A stretch of 64,000 nt of DNA from Halobacillus mangrovi (GCF_002097535.1 NZ_CP020772.1:3929501-3993500), one strand, 5' to 3'. Positions 33,115 through 41,597 are shown, counted from the first letter of the stretch. The notes: generated by a model not told the origin, from the letters alone. A program made the numbers and translations.

Positions 33115-33163
33115 CATCTTCCTCCTATCCAATACATAATAGTTAAATGTTACGATAAGTTAA

Positions 33164-33181
33164 AACTTATTGCAATAAGTT
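33164..33181. promoter_or_regulatory. Perfect 18-bp palindrome, probable GntR operator
   Basis: AACTTATTGCAATAAGTT is a perfect palindrome, and a third half-site (ATAAGTT at 33155-33161) adjoins it. It overlaps a minus-strand promoter TTGCAA-N17-TAACAT for the DddP-like gene. The UTRA-type GntR gene is just upstream. Confidence 0.7.
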
Positions 33182-33193
33182 AGCCAGGTAGTT

Positions 33194-33904
33194 TTAATTT
33201 CCAATTTCGACTCGATAATCGAAATAAGAAGGAAGATATTTAGTCTGGCTGTACTCAATCGGGACCGATTCTCCTCCAAGCGTTGTTCGAGAAATAGTAA
33301 TCAACGGTTCACCTGTTGCGATACCAAGGAGGTCTGCTTCCCGTTGAGTAGCACTTGAAGCCGAAATTCCTTCTTTAATATTCGTATAATGAATATTTTT
33401 CTGCCCCAGTTTTGGAAACAAATCAAAGACGTCTTCTATGTGATCGTGAACTTTTTCGGCTACATCCAATGGCAAAAATATCTGCTGGTATCCAATTGGA
33501 ATATCATCTGCAAGTCTAAGCCTTTCTGCCATAAACACTTCCTCATGATCATCCACATTCAATTTAGCTTTAGCAGAGTAGAATTCTTTACTCTTTCTTT
33601 CGTTAACGGTTTTCACAGATAATTGTGACCCTCTTTCATGGTGGATAACGCCAGGGTTAGCCATTTGTTCGTCTGGGACAAGACGAACTTTAGTTGGAGC
33701 CCCCCGTCTTGTTTCTAGCACTCCGTTTTGGGAAAGTTCACGAATCGATTGCCTAATCGTTGTGCGGCTCACATTAAATTGCTCCATCAGCTGACTTTCT
33801 GAAGGAATGGAAGACCCCGGCCCCCACACCCCCTCCTTTATATTGGTAATCATTTTATTTTTAATTTGGATATACAATGGCAGTTTTCTTTGCTTTTCTG
33901 ACAT
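33194..33904 (-). CDS. GntR-family regulator, HutC/UTRA type
   Basis: Transcription factor of 236 residues. The N-terminal winged helix is typical (KLPLYIQIKNKM, then IPSESQLMEQFNVSRTTIRQ and the wing GVLETRRGAPTKV); the C-terminal UTRA effector-binding domain spans about 90-232. It is followed by the palindromic operator and the DddP-like gene, so it most likely controls that gene in response to its substrate or a metabolite. The effector is unknown. Confidence 0.88.
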   Translation of the reverse strand: MSEKQRKLPLYIQIKNKMITNIKEGVWGPGSSIPSESQLMEQFNVSRTTIRQSIRELSQNGVLETRRGAPTKVRLVPDEQMANPGVIHHERGSQLSVKTVNERKSKEFYSAKAKLNVDDHEEVFMAERLRLADDIPIGYQQIFLPLDVAEKVHDHIEDVFDLFPKLGQKNIHYTNIKEGISASSATQREADLLGIATGEPLITISRTTLGGESVPIEYSQTKYLPSYFDYRVEIGN

Positions 33905-33980
33905 GTTGTTTAAACTCCTTTGTTAAGAAACACTTTTTTCTATTTTAAAGGACTGGTCATCACAGTGCCACCACGCCCGT

Positions 33981-34015
33981 ATAATAAAAAGGCCGCCTCT
34001 ATATAAGAGGCGGCC
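33981..34015 (-). terminator. Intrinsic terminator of the surface protein gene
   Basis: On the minus strand GGCCGCCTCT, TATAT, AGAGGCGGCC, then TTTTTATTAT. Confidence 0.88.
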
Positions 34016-34081
34016 GTATATGGGGTTATTATAAACAAAGAATCTCTTTATCTTTCAAAAGCTTTCGTCGACACTAGTAGA

Positions 34082-35422
34082 TTACTGCTGCTGTTTCGAT
34101 TGTCTACGCAGGAAGATTCCCGTGGCTGCAATGGCTGCAAGAATGGAGGCATACAACCAGATGTTGTGATCTGATGCCGTTCCACCCAAGCCTGTATCAG
34201 GCATTTCTTCCGGCATTTCTTCACTCATGAATTTATCAGGGTATGCGGCTACAATTCCAGTAGAAAGGGCTTTAGAAGCTCCAAACATGTGAGCATAAGA
34301 ATCTCTTAACGTCATATAGGTTTTTTCATAGTCTTCTACTGCATATTGGTCAAACGTATTGAAAACGTAATCCGCATGCTGTTGAAGACTAGGTGCTAGC
34401 TTCTCAGCAGTTAGCTCTCCTTTTGTACCTTGCTCCAGGAATTTAGCGAAAGTTTCTCGATAATCTTCCAGAGCTTTCATCGCTTCTTCTTGCTTCGTTT
34501 CATCTTCATTAGCAGTAGCTTTTACATAAGAAACGAAGTCATTGATGTGCTGGGTCCAAATGTCATTGAATTGGGAACCGGCTTCTTCACCAAAGATGGA
34601 TGTAATCGCCTTAGTTAGGTCTTCTGTGTTATTCGACAGAGCTTTAGCGGACGCTTCAAAATCTTCAGATCCGTCCAGTCCATTTTGCATCGCCATTGTA
34701 GCTAGTCCAACATGTTCACTCAGAAGGTGGTTCAGATTAGAACGAAGATCGGCTGCTGGGGTGACAGCTTTTGTGTTGTTGAATTTGTCTGGGAATTGAT
34801 TAACGATTGCACTGGACATCCCTTTACTTACACCATACATATGTTCAATTGCTTCGCGTTCTTTCATATAAGCTTCTTCATAGTTCCCCGCTACATAAGC
34901 ATCAAAAGCACGAATGAGCTGGTTGACGTGCATTTGTAAACCTTCAGCTAGAGCATCCGCTTTCAAACGATTTCCAGTTGCGTCAGAGATAAATTTAGAG
35001 AAGTCCTGACGGTATTGGTTCAATTCATCCAGCGCCATTTCTTTTGCTTCTTCATCTTCATTTCCTGTCGCTTTTACATAATCTACAAAGTATCCAATAT
35101 GAGAAGACCACATTTCGTTAAATTGTTTCCCTGCTCCTTCCCCATAAACCGATTCTATGGCAGCAGTTAAATCTTCTGTATTAGCAGAAAGAGCGGCAGC
35201 TGCTTGTTCAAAATCAGCAGCACCTTCTGCCCCTTTTCTCATGGTTTCAACAGCCAGGTAGGCATGCTCACTAAATAAGTTATCTAGCTGAGATCGTAAT
35301 TCTACTGCCTCCGTTTGTGTTTGAGGCATTTTATGCTCTTCCGCGTTCACGACATCCAAAGACGTTGGCAGCAATAAACTCGCACTCATAGGGACAACTA
35401 GTAACGCTTTTTTGAAATTCAT
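34082..35422 (-). CDS. Sortase-type surface protein with two His-conserved helical repeats
   Basis: Secreted protein of 446 residues. A signal peptide (1-27, ending VNAE) is followed by two homologous helical repeats (about 42-214 and 226-398), then MPDTG (407-411), a membrane helix and a basic tail, which is a cell-wall sorting signal. The repeats share NTEDLT(A/K)AI, QFN(E/D)(M/I)W, DYVKAT-like and FPDKF/YPDKF ends. Four histidines align in each: H53, H108, H165, H194 and H237, H292, H349, H378, which suggests metal or haem binding in a hemerythrin- or ferritin-like bundle. It lies downstream of an ECF sigma/anti-sigma operon and shares its promoter motif. The domain family is not one I can name. 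Confidence 0.8.
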   Translation of the reverse strand: MNFKKALLVVPMSASLLLPTSLDVVNAEEHKMPQTQTEAVELRSQLDNLFSEHAYLAVETMRKGAEGAADFEQAAAALSANTEDLTAAIESVYGEGAGKQFNEMWSSHIGYFVDYVKATGNEDEEAKEMALDELNQYRQDFSKFISDATGNRLKADALAEGLQMHVNQLIRAFDAYVAGNYEEAYMKEREAIEHMYGVSKGMSSAIVNQFPDKFNNTKAVTPAADLRSNLNHLLSEHVGLATMAMQNGLDGSEDFEASAKALSNNTEDLTKAITSIFGEEAGSQFNDIWTQHINDFVSYVKATANEDETKQEEAMKALEDYRETFAKFLEQGTKGELTAEKLAPSLQQHADYVFNTFDQYAVEDYEKTYMTLRDSYAHMFGASKALSTGIVAAYPDKFMSEEMPEEMPDTGLGGTASDHNIWLYASILAAIAATGIFLRRQSKQQQ

Positions 35423-35462
35423 GATCCTATCATCTCTCCTTTAATTTTGTTTATTCACATAG

Positions 35463-35490
35463 CTATCGCACTGGATGAGAGATTGGATCA
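35463..35490 (-). promoter_or_regulatory. ECF-type promoter of the surface protein gene
   Basis: On the minus strand: TGATCC, 16 bases, CGATAG (extended TGATCCAA...CGATAGCTA). The same motif with the same spacing precedes the sigma factor gene at 37001-37028. Confidence 0.75.
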
Positions 35491-35545
35491 CTTTTTTTTA
35501 AAAAAATACAAAAAAATTGCAGACAGCTGTCAAAAACTGTCTGCA
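35490..35545 (-). terminator. Terminator of the sigma/anti-sigma operon
   Basis: On the minus strand TGCAGACAG...CTGTCTGCA followed by ATTTTTTTG and further T-runs, so the surface protein gene needs its own promoter. Confidence 0.85.
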
Positions 35546-35558
35546 TCAGGCTCTTAAT

Positions 35559-36368
35559 TTATAATTCTGAACTTAAGATGACTTCTCCTCGAGGAGTTTC
35601 ACTCGTCGCGTCTGGTTCTTTAGATATGGCAACAGCATCCCAATTGGTGTCTTCCGGCAATTTATCTAAGGAATAAGAGACCGCACCTTCTCCGTTTTTG
35701 TTGGCGACAAATGTGCCTGCACGAAACGGTTTTTCGCCTTGGATCAACCATACCTGATAAACCTCATCTCCTTCTAGCTGCTCAAGCTGTTCGGCTTGCA
35801 GCGTAAGGATATCACCCGATTTTTGCTGAATAAGGGCAGCAGAAGCCGTTGCCCCATTTCCTTCCCCTTGAAGCTGCACTCTTTTCATCACCTGGTCGGT
35901 TCCTTCTTCAGGCGCATCAGGCGGATCCGGTTCAGGGGTCGCTTCCTCATTGTCGATAACCAGGGCATATAAGTTTCCGGCAATGGACAACACCAATGCT
36001 GCCACAAGGCCACGTATTAACCATACCGGTTTCTTACGTATGGGTTTTTCTTCTTTATCTTGTTTTATCTTATCAAAATCTACGATGCTATTCGTTTCAT
36101 TTTCAGATGGAAACTCATCAGCCTCATCTTCCGTGGCGCTCGGTGATGCCTCGGAAAATACATTTCCTAACACTCGGTCTTTCAAATCCTCAGGAGGGTC
36201 TACCGGCTCAGAAGCGAAAGGCAAATCAGCTGTCAGCATTTGCAACTCTTCCAGCTCTCTTCTGCAATCCGCGCACGTTTCTAAGTGGTTTTCAAATTCC
36301 TTTTTCTCTTTCTCACTTAATTGATCATTATAATAATCGATTAACAGATCACATTCGTTACGCATCAT
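35559..36368 (-). CDS. RskA-like anti-sigma factor with zinc-finger motif
   Basis: Membrane anti-sigma factor of 269 residues. The N-terminal zinc-binding anti-sigma motif is H28-x3-C32-x2-C35 (HLETCADC). A membrane helix lies at about 115-138. The extracytoplasmic domain has the RskA/K-anti-sigma features EVYQVWLIQGEKPFRAGTF and GEVILSSEL at the end. It overlaps the sigma gene by 11 bp, as expected for a cognate pair. Release of the sigma factor probably needs cleavage after an external signal, by analogy with mycobacterial RskA. Confidence 0.88.
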   Translation of the reverse strand: MMRNECDLLIDYYNDQLSEKEKKEFENHLETCADCRRELEELQMLTADLPFASEPVDPPEDLKDRVLGNVFSEASPSATEDEADEFPSENETNSIVDFDKIKQDKEEKPIRKKPVWLIRGLVAALVLSIAGNLYALVIDNEEATPEPDPPDAPEEGTDQVMKRVQLQGEGNGATASAALIQQKSGDILTLQAEQLEQLEGDEVYQVWLIQGEKPFRAGTFVANKNGEGAVSYSLDKLPEDTNWDAVAISKEPDATSETPRGEVILSSEL

Positions 36369-36921
36369 GCACCCCTCCTTTCTGGGATGATAATTGTTTC
36401 TTTAAATGTTTTAAGGCGAGTCGTATTCGACCTTTAACCGTCCCCAGTGGTATACTGGTTTGTTCCGCTATCTCTCTTTGGCTTAGTCCTTTAAAATAAA
36501 ATAAATCCACCATTTGTTTTTGTTCTTCTGATAAGTATTTCACTGCTATGCGAATTTGCTCCCCTTGTTCTTTCCACTCAACGATGTCTTCTGTTGTCTC
36601 TGTCTCTTCTTCTGGAACATCCGTTTCTTCTTTAAGAGCAACATTGTGCTTTTTATATTTGCGGATAAGATCAATGGCTGTATATCTTGTGATGGTGACA
36701 ATCCACGATGAGAATTTACCTTTAGACTCATCGTACGTCGCTTTGTGTGTCCAAATTTTAATAAAAACTTCTTGTAATACTTCTTCAGCTAACGTCTGAT
36801 CTCCGGATAATTTAATGACGAATGAATAAAGCAGCTTTTCATATTTATCATATAACAATTCAAGTGCCTGCTTATCCCCATCAAACAACCGTAGATAGAG
36901 CTCATGATCACGATTGCTCAT
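36358..36921 (-). CDS. ECF sigma factor, SigK-like
   Basis: Sigma factor of 187 residues with region 2 (YDKYEKLLYSFVIKLSGDQTLAEEVLQEVFIKIW in pieces) and region 4 (QKQMVDLFYFKGLSQREIAE, then IPLGTVKGRIRLALKHLK). The linker is acidic (VPEEETETTEDIVEW). It is the first gene of a two-gene operon with an RskA-like anti-sigma factor, the arrangement of SigK/RskA. The promoter 80 bp upstream has the same bipartite motif as the nearby surface protein gene, which indicates autoregulation. Confidence 0.9.
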   Translation of the reverse strand: MSNRDHELYLRLFDGDKQALELLYDKYEKLLYSFVIKLSGDQTLAEEVLQEVFIKIWTHKATYDESKGKFSSWIVTITRYTAIDLIRKYKKHNVALKEETDVPEEETETTEDIVEWKEQGEQIRIAVKYLSEEQKQMVDLFYFKGLSQREIAEQTSIPLGTVKGRIRLALKHLKKQLSSQKGGVHDA

Positions 36922-37000
36922 AGCACACTCCTTTATTGGTGGATACAGCCATCATAGCATACGCACGGCTAACCTTTCCCTTGGGAGCTCTGCCATCTAG

Positions 37001-37028
37001 CTATCGTCCATCATTGTGATTTGGATCA
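37001..37028 (-). promoter_or_regulatory. ECF-type autoregulatory promoter of the sigma operon
   Basis: On the minus strand TGATCC-N16-CGATAG, with flanks TGATCCAA and CGATAGCTA identical to the surface gene promoter at 35463-35490. Confidence 0.75.
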
Positions 37029-37035
37029 TTTTTCA

Positions 37036-37071
37036 ATAAAAAATATCCCTTTAAAACTCATTCTAAAGGGA
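37036..37071 (-). terminator. Terminator after the first SCO gene
   Basis: On the minus strand TCCCTTTA...TAAAGGGA followed by TATTTTTTATTG. Confidence 0.75.
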
Positions 37072-37106
37072 AATGATCGTATATAGGTGTACCATTTTAA
37101 GCTTCA

Positions 37107-37673
37107 TTACTTCACTTTTTTGAGATCTTCTACAATCTTTTGCATTTCCTCTTCACTTGTTCCTTTATATTTCTTTATGGCTTCCCCTTCAGGGTTAACA
37201 AGGAAGAAACTTGTGCCGTGCATGTACTGGTCAGAATCGGGGAGCTCATCGACCAGACTTTTGAAAGACTTGATCGAAAACTCTTTAATGGTTTGAAAAT
37301 CATACCCCGTCAAAAATGTCCAATTGCTGTAATCAGCTCCGAATTTATCTCCATATTCTTTTAGTTTGGAAGGTGTGTCGGTTTCAGGGTCGATACTGAA
37401 TGACACTAACTGGACATCCAACTCCTCTTTTTCCAACTTGTCTTGAAGAATGGACATATTCCTTGTCATAGGAGGACAAACCGTCTCGCAGCTTGTAAAA
37501 ATCGTGTTCGCTACCCACCACTCCCCTTTTAAATCTTCGTTACTAAGCTGATTTTGATCTTGAGTCGTAAAATTAAAAGCCTGAACCTCTTCTGACATAT
37601 TCCCCTCAATTTTCTGCCCACAAGCAGTAATAATAAGCAAAAGTAGAATAAAGCTGTATTTCCATACTTTCAT
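37107..37673 (-). CDS. SCO/SenC/PrrC family lipoprotein (1)
   Basis: Copper-chaperone or thiol-redox lipoprotein of 188 residues. The signal ends in a lipobox with C18 (IITACGQ). The SCO copper site is complete: C62-x3-C66 (TSCETVCPPMT) and H152 (QYMHGTSFF). Members such as B. subtilis YpmQ help to build the CuA centre of cytochrome oxidase. The ATG at 37673 follows AAGGGA. A paralogue lies at 45554; no oxidase gene is nearby. Confidence 0.9.
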   Translation of the reverse strand: MKVWKYSFILLLLIITACGQKIEGNMSEEVQAFNFTTQDQNQLSNEDLKGEWWVANTIFTSCETVCPPMTRNMSILQDKLEKEELDVQLVSFSIDPETDTPSKLKEYGDKFGADYSNWTFLTGYDFQTIKEFSIKSFKSLVDELPDSDQYMHGTSFFLVNPEGEAIKKYKGTSEEEMQKIVEDLKKVK

Positions 37674-37774
37674 ATGAAATCCCTTTCTATCTGTAATCAC
37701 TAGTAGTTCTAGTATAGTACAAATCCCCCCATGAATTGTGAATACTTTGTATCAAAATGAAATCCTGGAACGCA

Positions 37775-37806
37775 AAAAAGCTGACCTCCAGAGAGATCAG
37801 CTTTTT
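37775..37806. terminator. Intrinsic terminator after the dicarboxylate symporter gene
   Basis: AAAAAGCTGA and TCAGCTTTTT with inner CTC/GAG pairs. Confidence 0.88.
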
Positions 37807-37814
37807 CAATGCTA

Positions 37815-39050
37815 TTAAGCTTGCATTCTAGCTTCTTCTTGCACACCGTGTTTCTTCTCAGATTCTGAAACAACGACAGCACAAGCTGCATCACCAGTGA
37901 TGTTAAGAGCGGTACGCGTCATATCCAATAGACGGTCAATACCGATAATTAGCGCAATTCCTTCGACAGGAAGGGATACTTGGTTCAACACCATCGCTAA
38001 CATAATCAAGCCTACCCCTGGGACACCAGCGGTTCCGATACTAGCAAGAACGGCTGTCAATACTACCATAACAAGGGCACCAAAACCAAGCTCTGTTCCA
38101 TAAACCTGGGCGATAAAGATGGTGGCCACCCCTTGCATAATCGCTGTTCCATCCATATTAATGGTTGCACCCAAAGGCTGGACGAAGCTGCTGATCGGTT
38201 TAGGAACATTCAAGTTCTCCTGTGCCGTTTTCATTGAGATCGGAAGTGTGGAGCTACTGCTGGATGTACTAAATGCGACAGTCATGGCTGGGAAGAACCC
38301 TTTAAAGAAAGCTACCGGGCTCATGTTTCCAAGGAACTTAACAGCAGAAGCGTAAGTTACAATGGCGTGTAAGAATAAGGCACCAATAACGACAATCATG
38401 TACATGAACATCGCTTTTGCACCTTCTAGCCCCATCGTTCCGATAGCGGATGCAAGCAATCCGAAAGCACCATAAGGAGCAAAGCGCATAATCAAGTTAA
38501 CAAGATACATCATGATTTCGTTTCCTTGATCAATCAGTTTATAAATTCCCTCTGTTTTCTTACCTAAAATAGCGAGAGCGAGACCAATGAATATTGAGAA
38601 AGCAATAATTTGAAGCATGTTCCCTTCAGTCATAGCCTGAATAGGGTTGGTCGGAATAATGTTTGTAAAGGTTTCAACAACCGTAGGTGCTTTTTGTGAT
38701 TCATATTCTGCACCTTGGGTATCAATATCGATGTTTCCCGGCTGGAAAATATAAGCCAATGAGATCGCGATACTAATTGCGATTGTCGTAGTCGCTAGAA
38801 AGAACGCAATCGTTTTTCCACCGATTCGGCCGAGCTTCTTAGGATCGCCTAAAGAAGCAGTTCCTAGAGTAATAGAGAAGAAGACGATCGGTACAACTAG
38901 CATCTTAATTAAGTTTAAAAAGACGGTACCAAGGGGACTGAATACATAAGTGTCTAGTGTGGTGAATACATCTGGAGCAGCAAAGTGCAGGGTAAGCCCG
39001 ACGACTGCACCAAGAATTAGACCAATAAAAATCTTAGTCGTTAATTTCAT
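37815..39050 (-). CDS. Dicarboxylate/amino acid:cation symporter (DAACS)
   Basis: Membrane carrier of 411 residues of the GltP/DctA family. The first helices, then the serine-rich reentrant loop (AFSTSSSSSTLPISM), the NMDGTA motif in TM7, and the second reentrant loop GTAGVPGVGLIMLAMVL are all clear. Substrates are C4-dicarboxylates or glutamate/aspartate with Na+ or H+; sequence alone does not decide. AGGAGG precedes the ATG. A CcpA site between promoter and start suggests catabolite repression, which would suit an organic acid carrier. Confidence 0.9.
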   Translation of the reverse strand: MKLTTKIFIGLILGAVVGLTLHFAAPDVFTTLDTYVFSPLGTVFLNLIKMLVVPIVFFSITLGTASLGDPKKLGRIGGKTIAFFLATTTIAISIAISLAYIFQPGNIDIDTQGAEYESQKAPTVVETFTNIIPTNPIQAMTEGNMLQIIAFSIFIGLALAILGKKTEGIYKLIDQGNEIMMYLVNLIMRFAPYGAFGLLASAIGTMGLEGAKAMFMYMIVVIGALFLHAIVTYASAVKFLGNMSPVAFFKGFFPAMTVAFSTSSSSSTLPISMKTAQENLNVPKPISSFVQPLGATINMDGTAIMQGVATIFIAQVYGTELGFGALVMVVLTAVLASIGTAGVPGVGLIMLAMVLNQVSLPVEGIALIIGIDRLLDMTRTALNITGDAACAVVVSESEKKHGVQEEARMQA

Positions 39051-39080
39051 GGCAAAACCTCCTATAAAAGATAAATAAAT

Positions 39081-39094
39081 GAAAACGCTTTCCC
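39081..39094 (-). promoter_or_regulatory. CcpA cre site
   Basis: TGAAAACGCTTTCC is close to the cre consensus TGWAANCGNTNWCA and lies 30 bp before the symporter start, downstream of an extended -10 (TGCTATAAT, minus strand near 39245). The rest of the 378-bp gap (39095-39366) shows only AT-rich leader sequence and no gene. Confidence 0.65.
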
Positions 39095-39366
39095 GTGTTT
39101 TCTTTAAAAAAAGCTAAATTCTCTTATAAAATTTAAAACAAGCCCTTATAAGAAATATTGCTTCTTTAGATGCTAAATTGTTTCCGCTCGCTGGTGCTTA
39201 GATTGTTTTGCTTAAAAAGGGTAGAACTTGCTAATTATGAATTATAGCATACTAACTATAATTGAGGAATAGAAATTTTTGTAAAATTATGACTAACCTT
39301 CACATCTATTACTATGGTTTGAGGGCCCATTCACCTACCCTTATTTCATAAATCGACAAATGAAAA

Positions 39367-39397
39367 GAAGCTTCCCAAATAACTTTCAGGAAGCTTC
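39367..39397 (-). terminator. Terminator after the trans-sulfuration enzyme gene
   Basis: On the minus strand GAAGCTTCC...GGAAGCTTC followed by TTTTCATTTG. Confidence 0.75.
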
Positions 39398-39428
39398 ATA
39401 AATTACAAGGTTGTGTAGGTCTTATTCA

Positions 39429-40574
39429 TCATTTTATCGATTGATTAATACATTGTTCGAACTGAGCGATAATATCTTCTGCATCTTCAATTCCAATCGA
39501 CAGACGGATGACATAATCATTAATTCCAATTTTCTCTCTTTCTTTTTCAGATAAGGCACGATGTGAAGTTCTGACCGGATACGAAACGGTTGTCTCTACA
39601 CCTGCTAAAGTCGGAGCAATTTTAATCCAGCCTAAAGAACGGAAGAACTGCTCAATATCCACTTGATGATCAAGCTCAATGGTAACAATAGCTCCATGGC
39701 CTTGCTCCGATATATACTCAGGATAGTAGACTCGTTTCACAGATGGATTGTCTCGTAGTGCTTCCGCCAGTTGGTTTGCATTATCAGACTGCTGTTTCAT
39801 TCGGAGGCCAAGCGTTTTTGCACCTCGCTGAGTCAGCCACGCTTCAAATGGACTTAAATTGGAGCCGAGAGCAACAACCTTTTCAGTCGCTTTCTGAATG
39901 AGCTCCTCTTCCCCGACTAGTACGCCGCATGTAACATCACTGTGGCCTCCAATGTACTTTGTTCCGCTATGTACCACGAGGTCGATCCCTTTTGTGTAAG
40001 GCTGTAGAAGATACGGTGTGGCAAAGGTATTATCGACCATCGTCTTGACCCCAGACTTTTTCGCTACATCTACCAATTCTGCAAGATTCTCTACTCGCAA
40101 AAACGGATTGGTAATCGATTCCGTATATAGTAGTTTTGTATTGGATTTGATGTCACTTTTGACTTTTTCCAGGTCAGAGAACGATACCATACTGACTTCA
40201 ATTCCAAAGGTTTGCAGTTCTTTCGTGATCAGTTTATGGGTGCCTCCATATAGATCCTCGGCCGCCACGATGTGATCACCAGCCTTTGCAACAGCAAGAA
40301 TTCCAGCAAGAATGGCTGACATCCCTGATGAAGTAGCTACTCCAGCTTCTGCTTCTTCAAGGTTTGCCACGGTCATCCCTAACTCGTCGGTGTTCGGGTT
40401 CTTTTCCCTGGTATAGAGGTAAGGACTTTTTCCTTCATAATAGCTTTCCATATGATCCAAGTCTTTGAACGTGAAAGCCGAGGTCTGATAAATCGGTGTA
40501 CTCTTACTGTTCTGAATTTGTTCCTGGGCCGTTTTATGATGAACTACTTTCGTATTAAAAGATGTGCGAGTCAT
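39429..40574 (-). CDS. Cys/Met metabolism PLP enzyme (trans-sulfuration family)
   Basis: PLP-dependent enzyme of 381 residues in the cystathionine gamma-synthase/gamma-lyase family. The PLP lysine is in HSGTKYIGGHSDV; ATSSGMSAI and EDLYGGT line the cofactor pocket, and YTESITNPFLRV precedes the aspartate region (VDNTFATPYLLQP). It could be cystathionine beta/gamma-lyase (MetC/MccB-like), synthase (MetI-like) or methionine gamma-lyase; the family cannot be split further by eye. The ATG at 40574 follows GGAAGGGG. No S-box leader is seen. Confidence 0.88.
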   Translation of the reverse strand: MTRTSFNTKVVHHKTAQEQIQNSKSTPIYQTSAFTFKDLDHMESYYEGKSPYLYTREKNPNTDELGMTVANLEEAEAGVATSSGMSAILAGILAVAKAGDHIVAAEDLYGGTHKLITKELQTFGIEVSMVSFSDLEKVKSDIKSNTKLLYTESITNPFLRVENLAELVDVAKKSGVKTMVDNTFATPYLLQPYTKGIDLVVHSGTKYIGGHSDVTCGVLVGEEELIQKATEKVVALGSNLSPFEAWLTQRGAKTLGLRMKQQSDNANQLAEALRDNPSVKRVYYPEYISEQGHGAIVTIELDHQVDIEQFFRSLGWIKIAPTLAGVETTVSYPVRTSHRALSEKEREKIGINDYVIRLSIGIEDAEDIIAQFEQCINQSIK

Positions 40575-40636
40575 TGGAATTTCCCCTTCCCTTTCTCTCA
40601 TTAATCAATGATTATATAGAGGTAATTTACAGTTTG

Positions 40637-41239
40637 TCAAAGTTTTTCGACATTTTCCGTAATAGCCTTGATAATAAATTGATAGTAAGCACGCTCATGC
40701 GGAACAAGATGGTCGATGGATAGAATACTAGAATTCTCAGTAAGTACTGACTTAAAAGGGACGGACCTCACCTCACCATTAACCAAGTCTTTAAATGAAT
40801 AGAGTTCAACTTTTATTACATCCGCCACTTCTTCTCCTATATAAAAGCCTCGCCTTCCATCCCAAGCGTAGAGAAAGACTCTGCAAATTTCCCTGTCCTT
40901 CAAATTCCCATCGCTTAAATCCTGTTTAAATGTACCTGCTGCGATTAATTCCGAAGAAGAAACGTTTATCCCTATCTCTTCTTCTATTTCTCTTAGCCCA
41001 GCCATTACCACTCCTTCCCCCGCTTCAATATGGCCGGCTGCCGTTATATCATACAAGCCAGGAAATTCTTTCTTATCCTCTGCCCTTTTCTGAAAGTAGA
41101 CAAAAATGCCTTCTTTATTCAATTCATAAAACCAGCATTGAAATGTTTCGTGCCAATCTCCGTCCCGATGTATGTCTTCACGGGATTTAACACCCATCGG
41201 TTGTTCCTCTTCATTAAAAACCGTCAGCTTTTCATTCAT
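40637..41239 (-). CDS. Nudix hydrolase, isopentenyl-isomerase-like subgroup
   Basis: Nudix protein of 200 residues. The Nudix box is exact: G-x5-E-x7-RE-I-x-EE-x-G-I in the segment starting AAGHIEAGEG. The N-terminal half (MNEKLTVFNEEEQPMGVKSR, then HETFQCWFYE) matches the COG1443 subgroup similar to isopentenyl-diphosphate isomerase and YfcD. Substrate is unknown. AGGAGG-like sequence precedes the ATG. Confidence 0.85.
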   Translation of the reverse strand: MNEKLTVFNEEEQPMGVKSREDIHRDGDWHETFQCWFYELNKEGIFVYFQKRAEDKKEFPGLYDITAAGHIEAGEGVVMAGLREIEEEIGINVSSSELIAAGTFKQDLSDGNLKDREICRVFLYAWDGRRGFYIGEEVADVIKVELYSFKDLVNGEVRSVPFKSVLTENSSILSIDHLVPHERAYYQFIIKAITENVEKL

Positions 41240-41379
41240 AATTTCCTCCTATATTTTTAAACACATAAAAATTTCTAACACGGTAACTCTATAACTATAG
41301 CTACTTCATCTTACCACGATGAAAAGCAAGGTTTCAGCTTAAGACACAGTAGGAATAGATAAATAAAGGAGTGATGAAG

Positions 41380-41559
41380 ATGGAAGACAGAAGAACCCGA
41401 AGAGGAAAAGTCGAGCAAACCAATGAAGCAGCTGAAGTCTTCAGCCAGGCGATGAGATTCAACAAAGCGTTCGCACCGGATCAAAAAGCTAAGCATCTGG
41501 AAGACGATTCAGAAAGCGATGCGATGCTCCACCATTACTCAGATAAAGACAGCAAGTAA
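41380..41559 (+). CDS. Small charged hypothetical protein (59 aa)
   Basis: Highly charged peptide of 59 residues (MEDRRTRRGKVEQTNEAAEV at the start; DAMLHHYSDKDSK at the end), without membrane segments. The ATG at 41380 lies seven bases after AAAGGAG; upstream in-frame GTG/ATG codons fall inside that site. A strong terminator follows. It could be a stress or spore-associated small protein, but I do not recognise it. Confidence 0.6.
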   Translation: MEDRRTRRGKVEQTNEAAEVFSQAMRFNKAFAPDQKAKHLEDDSESDAMLHHYSDKDSK

Positions 41560-41561
41560 AG

Positions 41562-41597
41562 CCGTTCTCCGATTTTTGGAGAACGGGCTTTTTTTAT
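41562..41597 (+). terminator. Intrinsic terminator
   Basis: CCGTTCTCC and GGAGAACGG, then GCTTTTTTT. Confidence 0.9.
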
